Positions 37,401 through 45,519 of a DNA stretch of 64,000 bases are shown piece by piece (position 1 is the stretch's first letter; the number at the start of each line of letters is the position of its first letter). This DNA comes from Marinomonas arctica (lineage in GTDB: Bacteria; Pseudomonadota; Gammaproteobacteria; Pseudomonadales; Marinomonadaceae). The position numbers and the translations under genes are program-made. The stretch covers positions 1-64,000 of the forward strand of contig NZ_QHJF01000004.1 in assembly GCF_003259225.1 (NCBI RefSeq), given 5' to 3'. The notes under the pieces were generated by a model. The model saw only the letters and a program-made list of their open reading frames with translations, was not told the origin of the DNA and made no database searches.

Positions 37401-37586
37401 CGCGATGAGCGTGGCGGCGGCGTCAGTTTGTATTGCCAGCTCTTCTTCAGACGGCTTCGCCAAAGGCAGTAGTTCGTTTAACCACTTCTCTTCGTCCATA
37501 TTGTAAAGAGGGGAAATGAGCTGCCACAATTCATTAAGTGGACGCTGAATGAAGTTAGGTTGTAACACCTCAATCGCTTTAAACAT
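34464..37586 (-). CDS. putA: Bifunctional proline dehydrogenase / P5C dehydrogenase PutA (short form)
   Basis: PutA oxidises proline to glutamate in two steps. The product has 1040 residues from ATG 37586, which has GGGAG 8 bases upstream; an ATG at 37610 would add eight residues. The PRODH barrel spans about 130-460, with RPTISIKLSALHPRY and VRLVKGAYWDSEIK. The ALDH domain spans about 560-1030, with catalytic Cys847 in ASAGQRCSALR. There is no N-terminal ribbon-helix-helix domain, so it cannot repress its own gene as E. coli PutA does. It ends right after GPKAGGPHYLQRF, where long PutAs continue into a C-terminal domain; that domain is encoded by the next gene. Confidence 0.93.
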   Translation of the reverse strand: MFKAIEVLQPNFIQRPLNELWQLISPLYNMDEEKWLNELLPLAKPSEEELAIQTDAAATLIAEVRKDDDSMSMIDALLLEYSLDTKEGILLMCLAEALMRVPDKETADAFIKDRLSVADWASHAKNSDSFFVNASTWGLLLTGKIVTMSEKKDGTPANLVNRMVNRVSEPVIRKAMNQAMKIMGHQFVLGRSITEALSRGKSYRDKGYTYSFDMLGEAALTAEDADKYLRSYEQAVESVGKDTYSQKYRPTISIKLSALHPRYQVGCEERVMTELFASVKGLITKARALNVGITIDAEEADRLELSLHLFEKLFRDECTKGWGLFGLVVQAYSKRALPVLVWLAALSKEQGDRIPVRLVKGAYWDSEIKMCQQRGINGYPVYTRKESTDVSYLACAHFLLSEHTRANIFPQFASHNAHTIATISCLAKQLGATTEEFEFQRLHGMGDALYNRLIKDSDICVRIYAPVGSHKDLLPYLVRRLLENGANSSFVHRLIDASYPIAELINHPVTTLESRKSLANSHIALPSALFNDRKNSFGPNIEIESEWTPFKAKIAPFMGQDTQWRAFPIVGGEKVATGQTHSIASPYDHSQTAGQIDWADAATVTKAIDLAEAAFPAWSARPATERADCLDKMADLMEENYAELMALCHREAGKTIQDSIDEVREAVDFCRYYAQQARSHFANPTRYTDFLGQEKQAKLNGRGVFTCISPWNFPLAIFTGQVVAALVVGNTVVAKPAEQTSLIASRAVEMLHQAGVPTDVLHLLPGDGATVGAPLTSDKRIAGLAFTGSTGTAQLINRTLAARGVAPVPIIAETGGQNAMLVDSTSLPEQVVRDAVRSAFASAGQRCSALRVLFVQADIADRVIPMIKGAMAEQSVGLPYLHSTDVGPVIDKKAQKMLLDHIEYMKANAKLIAQTDLPDFAEKGTFVAPTAFEINSIDQLTDEKFGPILHVVRYKARDLDKIIDTINNSGFGLTMGVHSRNETTCARIASRARVGNLYINRDQVGAVVGVQPFGGQGLSGTGPKAGGPHYLQRFAIEQDL

Positions 37587-37899
37587 GGTTGAATTCTCCC
37601 GCGTTAACATAAAAAATCGACGGATTTTTTATTAAGGCCGCATATTGTTATAGAGCATTAAGCGCTTTTTTGACTATTTCTTTGCTCTGTACCGTCAAAA
37701 AAATGCATGTCTGGATAATGCTGACACTTTAGTGACAGAAGAGAGTCACTGTCTTTCGAAAAAATCGTTTTTTTTTATAAGAAAGTCCGACTGAACAAGA
37801 ATAAATACAGCGTAGACTCATTCTGGTTCAGGCGCGTCTAGGAAACCATAAAAGTGCCTACAAATAGGGCGTAATATGGCATTTTAGGATGAAAAAGAA
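37587..37899. promoter_or_regulatory. putA upstream region
   Basis: These 313 bases between the AraC regulator gene and putA must hold the putA promoter. They are AT-rich. AGTGAC/GTCACT at 37731-37736 and 37745-37750 is an inverted repeat that could be an operator. I recognised no convincing -35/-10 pair and no gene. Confidence 0.4.
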
Positions 37900-38673
37900 T
37901 TAACGATTACCGAACTGCTTTTGATACTTTAATGGCGTAATGCCAAGGGTTTGGGAAAACACATTGGTCATGGCGCTTTGGCTGGAAAAGCCACACATTT
38001 CAGCCACTTGAATGGGGGGAACACCTTCCGCGAGCAAGCTTTGTGCACGTTCTAAACGCTTGCGCATGAGGTATTGGTGCGGCGTCATACCAGTACGATC
38101 TTTAAAGCGCTCATGAAATTGACTGACGCTTAAAAAGCAGAAATTCGCCAACTGATCAATGTGCACTCGGCGAGACAAATTCAGTTCAATAAATTGGTCA
38201 AGTTTATCAATATCTAGATGATTGCCACGGGTGCGAATGTCTTTATTGTTGACTTGATGGCGAATGGCGCTGAGTAAAGTGTTGCCACAGGCGCGTGCCA
38301 AAATCAGATCATTTGGGTATTGCTGTAATTCGCCAGACAACGCCGAGGCTAATATCTGCAAACGTGGATTAAGCTGAAAATAGGCCGCTTGGTCGAACAA
38401 ACGAGAGACGATTTCGTATTCTTCGTCGGTAATACCTTTCTGCGGTGGGATCGGCAGATTGACGACCATGATGCGATTTTCCCCCAGACCCGCAAATGCA
38501 TGACTGTTCTCTGACGGAAGAATACAACCTTCGCCAGTGTGCAGTTGTTTGCCTTTGCCTTCGATATCGAAATCGGTATTGCCATCTAATACGACCACTA
38601 ATTGATGATAATCGTGATCGTGAGCATCCGCTTCGTTTGGCAGGCTGAAAACATCGGAATCAGACTGAGTCAA
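37900..38673 (-). CDS. AraC-family regulator, probably of putA
   Basis: The 257-residue protein has an N-terminal cupin-type sensor half (HDHDYHQLVVVLDG, GEGCILPSENSHAF) and a C-terminal AraC domain (about 155-255: RVHIDQLANFCFLSVSQFHERFK, IQVAEMCGFSSQSAMTNVFSQT and GITPLKYQKQ). It lies immediately upstream of putA in the same direction. PutA here has no DNA-binding domain, so this protein is the natural candidate for proline-responsive activation. That role is inferred from position. Confidence 0.85.
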   Translation of the reverse strand: MTQSDSDVFSLPNEADAHDHDYHQLVVVLDGNTDFDIEGKGKQLHTGEGCILPSENSHAFAGLGENRIMVVNLPIPPQKGITDEEYEIVSRLFDQAAYFQLNPRLQILASALSGELQQYPNDLILARACGNTLLSAIRHQVNNKDIRTRGNHLDIDKLDQFIELNLSRRVHIDQLANFCFLSVSQFHERFKDRTGMTPHQYLMRKRLERAQSLLAEGVPPIQVAEMCGFSSQSAMTNVFSQTLGITPLKYQKQFGNR

Positions 38674-38892
38674 AATGCACCTTTGAGTAAATTAAGAGAA
38701 GAAGTATAGCGAGCTTATAGTGGCTTTAGTAGCGTATTTTTTTGGAGATAACGGATTTTATCGTTCTTTTATCGCCTTAATGCTTGTTCTAATGAGGCTT
38801 TTTGGTACTGACTGATGAACGACGTGGCTGGAAAAGTGCAACGCGATGCTCTGCCTTAATGGCAGCACCGCGTTCACCGGCGTTTTGTTTTT

Positions 38893-39855
38893 TTACTCAG
38901 TAATGCGAACAACAAGATTGCCCAATGCACCCGGTTTTAAAACGTCTTCATGGGCCTGCCCGAGCTCCTTCAGGGCATAACAATGACGAATCACGGGCTT
39001 TAAAACCCCTTTTTCAAACAAAGGGCGTAAGGCTTTTGCAATTAAGGCCAATTCATTAGGTTTGGTATTGGCTAAAGCCACACCCACCACGGACGCATCA
39101 CGAGCCATCAAGTCACGTGGATTAATCTCCACTGTGCCACGATTGCCCACGACAGCGACACAACCGCCAAAAGCCAAGGCTTTTAAGTCTTGATCTAAGT
39201 TGTGATTGGCGAGCATCTCGATAACAATATCAAAACCAGTGTCTAACGATTGATAAGGTGCAAGATGGTCTGCTTCATTGTGCATAATGACGTTAGTTAC
39301 GCCTTGCTCGCGCAATAAAGCTGCGCCAGCGGCTGTACCAGAACTTGCGACTACGTCCATGCCTGCGGCTAAGGCAAGTTGTACGGTTGCAATGCCAACG
39401 GCACCCGTTGCGCCATGTACCAACACCTTGTCGCCTGCTTTACCATTTGCGCGCCCAAACAAAGCACGGTGAGCGGTGGTATAAGGAATGCCTACACAAG
39501 CGCCTTCCTCAAACGAGAGGGCATCTGCTAAAGGGTAGGTGTGTGTTGCGGCACAAGCGGTAAACTCAGCAGAAGAACCGCTGAGATTACGACTGAAATA
39601 AACACGCTGACCAATCGCAAAACCGGTTACGTTAGCGCCTAGCTCAACAATCGTACCGGCGCCATCAGAGCCAGGCGTGTGCGGAAACTTAGCTGTGTAG
39701 TTGTTGGTGCCAGAGCGAATATAAGTGTCTACTGGGTTCACCCCAGCTGCGCCAACTTGTACCAAAATTTGGTCTGCTGTGATGCTTGGCTTTTGAGCCT
39801 CAACCAGCGATAAATCGCTGGCTGGGCCGTAGTTCTTAATCTGCATAGCTTTCAT
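38893..39855 (-). CDS. Quinone oxidoreductase-like MDR protein
   Basis: The 320-residue medium-chain dehydrogenase/reductase is of the zinc-free quinone oxidoreductase type. It has an N-terminal GroES-like domain (VNPVDTYIRSG, PGSDGAGTIVELG). Its Rossmann domain has the nucleotide motif VHGATGAVGIATVQLA at about 144-159. The zinc-ligand cysteines of alcohol dehydrogenases are absent. It starts 9 bp after dctM in the same direction, so it may be co-transcribed with the TRAP permease and reduce an imported or derived carbonyl compound. The substrate is not evident. Confidence 0.83.
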   Translation of the reverse strand: MKAMQIKNYGPASDLSLVEAQKPSITADQILVQVGAAGVNPVDTYIRSGTNNYTAKFPHTPGSDGAGTIVELGANVTGFAIGQRVYFSRNLSGSSAEFTACAATHTYPLADALSFEEGACVGIPYTTAHRALFGRANGKAGDKVLVHGATGAVGIATVQLALAAGMDVVASSGTAAGAALLREQGVTNVIMHNEADHLAPYQSLDTGFDIVIEMLANHNLDQDLKALAFGGCVAVVGNRGTVEINPRDLMARDASVVGVALANTKPNELALIAKALRPLFEKGVLKPVIRHCYALKELGQAHEDVLKPGALGNLVVRITE

Positions 39856-39864
39856 ATTGAACTC

Positions 39865-41253
39865 CTAGTCGGCATAGACCTGTTCTGGTAGCCAAGTCGC
39901 CAGTTCTGGCCAAATCGATAACATGATTAACACGAAAATTTGAATCAGGATAAAAGGAATAACGCCTTTGTATATTGACTGAGTTTTCAGTTCAGGTGGC
40001 GCGACACCACGTAGGTAAAACAGTGCAAAACCAAAGGGCGGGGTTAGGAAAGACGTTTGCAAATTGATCGCCATCATAATGCCTAACCAAATTGGATCTA
40101 ACCCCATCGCTAACAATACTGGCGCTACGATGGGCACCACGACAAAGGTGATTTCGATAAAGTCTAGGATGAAGCCAAGGAAGAACATCAGCAGCATCAC
40201 CACGATCATCGCGCCAACCACACCACCAGGAAGCTGGGAGAAGAAATCCTGAATTAACTCTTCACCACCAAAGCCTCGGAATACCAAAGAGAACAATGAC
40301 GCCCCGATTAATATCATGAACACCATGCTAGTGACTTTGGTGGTGGAATAGACGGCATCTTTTAGGGTCGTTATGCTGAGTTTCCCGCTGCCCCAAGCCA
40401 ATAGGGCCGCACCCAGTGCGCCAACACCAGCCGCTTCGGTAGGCGTTGCGATACCACTAAGAATCGACCCAAGTACCGCAAAAATCAACAATAAGGGTGG
40501 TAGTAGCCCTTTAAACAGTAAAATGACTAATGGCTCAGTGGAACCATTACGAAGCTCTTCACGGGGCACGGCAGGGGCTTTATGTGGCTGTAACCAAGCC
40601 ACCATAATGACGTAAAGAATGTACAGTCCAACCAAAAGCAAACCTGGAATCAGCGCACCGACAAAAAGGTCCCCAACCGATACGGTTTTTGGTGAGAACA
40701 CTCCCATGTCCAATTGCGCTTTTTGGAACGCATTTGACATCACATCACCCAATAACACCAACGCGATGGAGGGGGGAATGATTTGACCTAATGTGCCGGT
40801 AGCACAAATGGTGCCCGCTGCCAAAGCTGGATCGTAGCCACGGCGTAACATGGTAGGTAAGGAAATCATCCCCATGGTGACGACGGTCGCGCCGACAATC
40901 CCAGTACTGGCAGCGAGTAACATACCGACCAGAATCACAGAAATCCCCAAGCCCCCACGTAAGCTTCCAAACAGCATGGCCATGGAATCCAATAATTTTT
41001 CCGCCAATTTGGATTTTTCTAACAATACTCCCATTAATACAAAAAGTGGCACAGCGATGAGCGTCTCGTTACCTACAATACCAAACAAGCGATTGGGTAA
41101 GGCTTCTAGGAACACACCATCAAAGGTACCGAACATGGCGCCGACTGCCGCAAAAATCAGTGCCGTACCACCTAAAGAAAACGCCACAGGATAGCCAAAT
41201 AATAAGCACACGCATACGCCGGCAAAAAGCCACAGTGGAATAAATTCAGCCAT
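39865..41253 (-). CDS. dctM: TRAP transporter large permease DctM
   Basis: DctM is the large membrane subunit, which carries the ion-coupled substrate path. The 462-residue product has about twelve hydrophobic segments. It has the family landmarks GNETLIAVPLFVLMGVLLEKS (about 61-81), GTLGQIIPPSIALVLLGD and GFILDFIEITFVVVPIVAP. It has an extended loop near 215-240, as in members paired with TakP-type binding proteins. It overlaps dctQ by one base. No binding protein lies beside it; two orphan TakP-like binding proteins lie 13 kb upstream in the window. Confidence 0.92.
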   Translation of the reverse strand: MAEFIPLWLFAGVCVCLLFGYPVAFSLGGTALIFAAVGAMFGTFDGVFLEALPNRLFGIVGNETLIAVPLFVLMGVLLEKSKLAEKLLDSMAMLFGSLRGGLGISVILVGMLLAASTGIVGATVVTMGMISLPTMLRRGYDPALAAGTICATGTLGQIIPPSIALVLLGDVMSNAFQKAQLDMGVFSPKTVSVGDLFVGALIPGLLLVGLYILYVIMVAWLQPHKAPAVPREELRNGSTEPLVILLFKGLLPPLLLIFAVLGSILSGIATPTEAAGVGALGAALLAWGSGKLSITTLKDAVYSTTKVTSMVFMILIGASLFSLVFRGFGGEELIQDFFSQLPGGVVGAMIVVMLLMFFLGFILDFIEITFVVVPIVAPVLLAMGLDPIWLGIMMAINLQTSFLTPPFGFALFYLRGVAPPELKTQSIYKGVIPFILIQIFVLIMLSIWPELATWLPEQVYAD

Positions 41254-41816
41254 TAGTTTTGTCCTTTCGCGTGTCTATTAATTGGGGAGCGGGCCGCGTT
41301 TATTACGCCAATATTTTTTAGAATATCTGCTGTACCTTGAAGAATCAGACTCACCATCATAATGGGAATCAGCGTTTTAAGCAGATACACAAAAGGCAAA
41401 CCGCCAGGTTCTGCGGATGTTTCCATTACTCGCCAAGAGGCGCTGACGTAATCCAAGCTTAGATATGCAGTGTAAAGCGTGAAGGGTAAAAGGAAGAAAA
41501 CACCACCAATAATATTGACCCACGCTTTTTTGGTTACCGAAAAACCACGGTAAAAAACATCGACCCGAACATGTTCGTCGTCTTTGAGCGTATAAGCGGC
41601 TCCTAGCATAAACACCATCGCGTGTAGATAAAGAACCGATTCTTGCATGGCCGTAGAGCCAATACCAAAACCATAGCGTAGAAGCACGATGAAGCAAGTA
41701 AGCAGCATCATAGCTAATGTAAACCAAGCAACGCATTTTCCCGTGTAATGGGAAATCGCCTCAGCCGCACAGATTAATTTGTTGAACATGAAAGTACCCA
41801 CAGTTTTTTTAATCAT
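41253..41816 (-). CDS. dctQ: TRAP transporter small permease DctQ
   Basis: DctQ is the small four-helix membrane subunit. The 187-residue product has helices at about 30-50, 62-82, 102-125 and 145-168 and the characteristic DDEHVRVDVFYRG motif (about 80-92). An ATG nine codons downstream (41789) is a possible alternative start, and neither start has a strong ribosome site. It is the first gene of the dctQ-dctM-oxidoreductase group. Confidence 0.88.
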   Translation of the reverse strand: MIKKTVGTFMFNKLICAAEAISHYTGKCVAWFTLAMMLLTCFIVLLRYGFGIGSTAMQESVLYLHAMVFMLGAAYTLKDDEHVRVDVFYRGFSVTKKAWVNIIGGVFFLLPFTLYTAYLSLDYVSASWRVMETSAEPGGLPFVYLLKTLIPIMMVSLILQGTADILKNIGVINAARSPINRHAKGQN

Positions 41817-42074
41817 TATGATCGGATGGTTAAAGTAGAGGTCAGATCCTTAAAAATTATGCCTAAAGCGTCTGATGTCTTTCATTAGAAAATCCGGACG
41901 GCTAGTCTATTGGATAACGCCACGCTTGGGAATATTGTTGGCGTCTTGAAACCGCCGTTTGAATGTGTTTCCTGTCTATTGTAGAGTCCCCAAACTCTTA
42001 TTTGATGCTAAGGAAATCATGTTTCTTTCTACTGTTTTTGTATGCACCGCTAATTTTTTTTGAAATATTTCATT

Positions 42075-42108
42075 CTTTAACATTTTTGTCACATATCTTT
42101 TCTATAGT
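42075..42108 (+). promoter_or_regulatory. Pho box and -10 of pstS
   Basis: CTTTAAC-ATTT-TTGTCAC (42075-42092) has the 7-4-7 layout of a PhoB site, with a good second half. It is followed after exactly 10 bp by TATAGT (42103-42108). The same 10-bp distance is seen at phoB. The rest of the 360-bp gap from 41817 is AT-rich and shows no gene. Confidence 0.55.
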
Positions 42109-42176
42109 TAAAAACATCGAACGAGCTATGGGCACTTGCTCATAAAATTTTGATTGTTACCACTGAGGTTTATGTG

Positions 42177-43145
42177 ATGAAAAAACTAGTTGCGGGTTTA
42201 GCAATGACAGCAGCAGTAGGCGTTTCTTTTAACGCTTTTGCAGATGTTGATGCCGATTTAATTTCTTACAGCAAAGCAAGTGGCGTTTCTGGCAACATTT
42301 CAAGTATCGGTTCTGATACTTTGGCAAACTTGATGACATTGTGGGCGGAAGAATTTAAGCGCTTATACCCAAATGTTAACATTCAAATTCAAGCGGCTGG
42401 TTCTTCTACTGCGCCACCAGCATTGACAGAAGGTACATCAAACTTCGGTCCTATGTCTCGTGCTATGAAAGACAAAGAAATCGCTGATTTCGAGAAGAAA
42501 TATGGCTACAAGCCAACAGCTATTCCAGTAGCGATCGATGCGCTAGCGGTTTTTGTTCATAAAGATAACCCAGTGAAAGGTTTGTCTCTTCCTGAGATCG
42601 ATGCGATCTTCTCTTCCACACGTAAAGGTGGACACAGCGAAGACATCACGACTTGGGGTAAAGCCGGTCTAACGGGTGCTTGGGAAAATCGTGATATCCA
42701 GTTGTTTGGTCGTAACTCTGTATCTGGTACTTACGGTTACTTTAAAGAAAACGCCCTTTATAAAGGCGACTTTAAAAATAACGTAAACGAGCAACCTGGT
42801 TCTGCATCTGTTGTACAGTCTGTTTCAACGTCTCTAAACAGTATTGGTTATTCTGGTATCGGTTATACCACCTCTTCTGTACGTGCATTGCCATTGTCGA
42901 AAAAAGAGGGTGATGCCTATGTAGCGGCAACGCCAGAAAACGCAGCAACTGGTAAATACCCATTGTCTCGTTTCCTTTATGTTTACATTAACAAAGCGCC
43001 AAACAAGCCGTTAGAACCAATGCAACGTGAGTTTGTTAAGATGGTGCTTTCTAAAACTGGTCAAGAGGTTGTCGTAAAAGACGGTTATGTTCCTCTACCA
43101 GCAAAAGTGGCTAACAAATACCTAAGCGATTTGGGTATTAACTAA
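42177..43145 (+). CDS. pstS: Phosphate ABC transporter binding protein PstS
   Basis: PstS is the periplasmic phosphate receptor of the high-affinity Pst system. The 322-residue precursor has a Sec signal peptide ending near FNAFA. Phosphate-binding landmarks follow: [22 protein letters not shown], and [14 protein letters not shown]. It belongs to the PstS group seen in Pseudomonas and marine gammaproteobacteria rather than the E. coli type. The ATG at 42177 is chosen because GAGG lies 8 bases upstream and the signal peptide begins there; the frame is open to 42150. Confidence 0.92.
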   Translation: MKKLVAGLAMTAAVGVSFNAFADVDADLISYSKASGVSGNISSIGSDTLANLMTLWAEEFKRLYPNVNIQIQAAGSSTAPPALTEGTSNFGPMSRAMKDKEIADFEKKYGYKPTAIPVAIDALAVFVHKDNPVKGLSLPEIDAIFSSTRKGGHSEDITTWGKAGLTGAWENRDIQLFGRNSVSGTYGYFKENALYKGDFKNNVNEQPGSASVVQSVSTSLNSIGYSGIGYTTSSVRALPLSKKEGDAYVAATPENAATGKYPLSRFLYVYINKAPNKPLEPMQREFVKMVLSKTGQEVVVKDGYVPLPAKVANKYLSDLGIN

Positions 43146-43179
43146 GCAACGCGGTAGCGAGCTACGAATGAGATACTTA

Positions 43180-43211
43180 AAGTGGGAGGGCTGAAACGCT
43201 CTCCTACTTTT
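43180..43211 (+). terminator. Attenuator-like stem-loop between pstS and pstC
   Basis: AAGTGGGAG (43180-43188) pairs with CTCCTACTT (43201-43209) with one G-U pair, followed by a short T-run. It probably reduces read-through so that the binding protein is made in excess over the permease. Confidence 0.6.
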
Positions 43212-43224
43212 CTTGCTTCGTAGG

Positions 43225-43242
43225 TTGTCATAAAAACGTCAC
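43225..43242 (+). promoter_or_regulatory. Pho-box-like site before pstC
   Basis: TTGTCAT-AAAA-ACGTCAC follows the PhoB consensus CTGTCAT-N4-CTGTCAT closely, but lies only 12 bp before the pstC ATG. No clear -10 stands 10 bp downstream. It may be a second PhoB site for the permease genes, or chance. Confidence 0.45.
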
Positions 43243-43254
43243 ATAAAAAGATGA

Positions 43255-45519
43255 ATGCGGATGACTAAATCAACTGACCATCAGATGCCGGAACTGGATT
43301 TTAATACGCCAGCTCTTAAGCGTCATCGTAAGATTCGTGCCCTGAAAGACCGTATGGCTAGTATGGGTATTGCAGTTGGCGGCAACAGTGTTATTTTGGC
43401 TGTGTTGCTGATTTGTTTCTATTTACTGTATGAAGTGATGCCGTTGTTCTCTGGAGCCTCCATTGAACAGCAGGCCAGTTATGCGGTGCCTGCCGAAGAG
43501 CAGGGCGACAGTCTCTATTTATCAGCGGAAGAGCAATCAGAAGTTGGTATGCGAGTCACCAGTCTTGGTAGTGTCGTATTTTTTTCCATTGCAGATGGTA
43601 GTGTCATAGACACGGTGGAAAACCTACGTACGGAAGAAGTGACGGCGTTTGCAGTGGAGTCTGATACCAGTCGATTGATCGCATTTGGTTACAACGATGG
43701 TAAGGCGCTCATCGTAAAACACGATTACAAAATTTCGTACCCAGATGGCAAACGTAAAATCACCCCGGTTGTTGAATACCCTTATGGGGAAGAGCCGATT
43801 GATGTGGCCGATTTTCCAATTAACAAAATGAGTCTTCGTGATGGCAGTGACAGCTTGACCGTGGTGGCGATTGGTGACGGCAAGAGTGCCATTACTAAGG
43901 TGTCGAAAGAGGTCAACTTTATCACTGAAGAAGTGGAGTTGAGTGAGCAAAGTAAAGCCTTGCCATTCGTTGCCGATATCGTCAGCGTACTGATTAGTGG
44001 TGATCAGCGTTATTTGTACGTCGCAACTCGCTCTGGTCAGCTGAGCGAATTTGATCTGCGTGACTTTGATAACATCACGCTCAAAGACAATATTTCCCTA
44101 TTAAAAGAAGATGCCAAGCTGGTTTCCATGTCTTACCTGCTAGGTCAGTCTTCTATCATGGTGGCGGATTCTTCTGGTCGAGTGAGCCAATGGTTTAACG
44201 TCCGTGATAACGCGACCAATGAAGAGCATTTAACCTTTATTCGGGATGTAAAGCAGCCTGTTGCCTTGGTGGGTTTAGCCATGGAACAACGTCGTAAAGG
44301 CTTTGCTACTCTTGATGAGCGTGGCATTGTGGCGATTTATAATGCCACGTCTACGCGTCAGGTTATTGACGAGAAATTAACCGATGGTACGGCTCGTCTG
44401 ATCAGTTTTGCGCCCCGCGCTAACGGACTGCTATTAGAAGACAGCAAAGGTTTGCATTTCTTCTACGTGGACAATCAACACCCTGAAGTATCTTGGTCTG
44501 CCATTTGGGGTAAGGTATGGTACGAGGGGTATCAAGAACCTACCTATACTTGGCAGTCCTCTGCGGCCAATAACGACTTTGAGCCTAAATACAGCTTAAC
44601 ACCGTTGGCGTTTGGTACTCTCAAAGCCGCATTTTATGCCATGTTAATGGCGGTACCCTTAGCCATTTGTGGTGCGATTTATACGGCGTACTTTATGGCG
44701 CCAGCGTTACGTCGCAAAATCAAACCGGTTATCGAATTAATGGAAGCCTTACCAACGGTTATTTTAGGTTTCTTAGCGGGTTTGTTCTTCGCGCCTTTTA
44801 TGGAAGAAAACCTTGCAGCAACCTTTAGTATATTGGTTGTCTTGCCAGTCGGTATCTTGTTGTTTGCTTACCTATGGTCTCGTTTACCACAAAAAGTTAG
44901 CTGGTTGGTGCCTGAAGGTTGGCAGCCATTGCTGTTAATCCCTGTCATTGTATTGCTTGCTTGGCTTTGCTTGGCCTTGAGTCCAGTGATAGAGCTTAGC
45001 TTCTTTGATGGCAATATTCGTGGCTGGATTACCAATGATCTTGGTATTACTTTTGACCAACGTAACGCGTTAGTGGTCGGTTTTGCCATGGGCTTTGCGG
45101 TGATTCCAACCATCTTCTCTATTACTGAAGACGCCATTTTTAGTGTGCCTAAGTCATTAACTCAGGGCTCTCTTGCGTTGGGTGCAACTTACTGGCAAAC
45201 CATGACTCGTGTTGTTTTGCCGACGGCCAGCCCAGGTATTTTCTCGGCCGTTATGATCGGTATGGGTCGTGCGGTTGGCGAGACCATGATCGTACTGATG
45301 GCAACTGGTAACACTCCGATTATGGACTTTAACATCTTTGAGGGTATGCGAACTCTAGCCGCTAACTTAGCGGTGGAAGTGCCAGAGTCTGCGGTGGGAA
45401 GTTCTCACTATCGTGTCTTGTTCTTAGCGGCGTTTGTGCTCTTTATCTTCACTTTTGTGGTGAACACAATCGCTGAAACCGTGCGTCAGCACCTACGCAA
45501 AAAATACGGGTCGCTATAA
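43255..45519 (+). CDS. pstC: Phosphate ABC transporter permease PstC, long form
   Basis: PstC is one of the two inner-membrane permeases of Pst. The product has 754 residues against about 320 in E. coli. After a first membrane helix (about 38-60) there is a large periplasmic domain of roughly 400 residues with beta-propeller-like repeats (for example LYVATRSGQLSEFDLRDFDN). The ABC permease core then begins at about 460. It has the EAA loop [25 protein letters not shown]. Long PstC forms are known in Pseudomonas-like bacteria. ATG 43261 is an alternative start. It overlaps pstA by one base. Confidence 0.9.
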   Translation: MRMTKSTDHQMPELDFNTPALKRHRKIRALKDRMASMGIAVGGNSVILAVLLICFYLLYEVMPLFSGASIEQQASYAVPAEEQGDSLYLSAEEQSEVGMRVTSLGSVVFFSIADGSVIDTVENLRTEEVTAFAVESDTSRLIAFGYNDGKALIVKHDYKISYPDGKRKITPVVEYPYGEEPIDVADFPINKMSLRDGSDSLTVVAIGDGKSAITKVSKEVNFITEEVELSEQSKALPFVADIVSVLISGDQRYLYVATRSGQLSEFDLRDFDNITLKDNISLLKEDAKLVSMSYLLGQSSIMVADSSGRVSQWFNVRDNATNEEHLTFIRDVKQPVALVGLAMEQRRKGFATLDERGIVAIYNATSTRQVIDEKLTDGTARLISFAPRANGLLLEDSKGLHFFYVDNQHPEVSWSAIWGKVWYEGYQEPTYTWQSSAANNDFEPKYSLTPLAFGTLKAAFYAMLMAVPLAICGAIYTAYFMAPALRRKIKPVIELMEALPTVILGFLAGLFFAPFMEENLAATFSILVVLPVGILLFAYLWSRLPQKVSWLVPEGWQPLLLIPVIVLLAWLCLALSPVIELSFFDGNIRGWITNDLGITFDQRNALVVGFAMGFAVIPTIFSITEDAIFSVPKSLTQGSLALGATYWQTMTRVVLPTASPGIFSAVMIGMGRAVGETMIVLMATGNTPIMDFNIFEGMRTLAANLAVEVPESAVGSSHYRVLFLAAFVLFIFTFVVNTIAETVRQHLRKKYGSL

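Noticed and set aside
38845-38885. CTGCC/GGCAG hairpin as terminator of the quinone oxidoreductase gene
   Set aside because: The stem is short and no T-run follows on the minus strand, so support is too weak for a feature entry.
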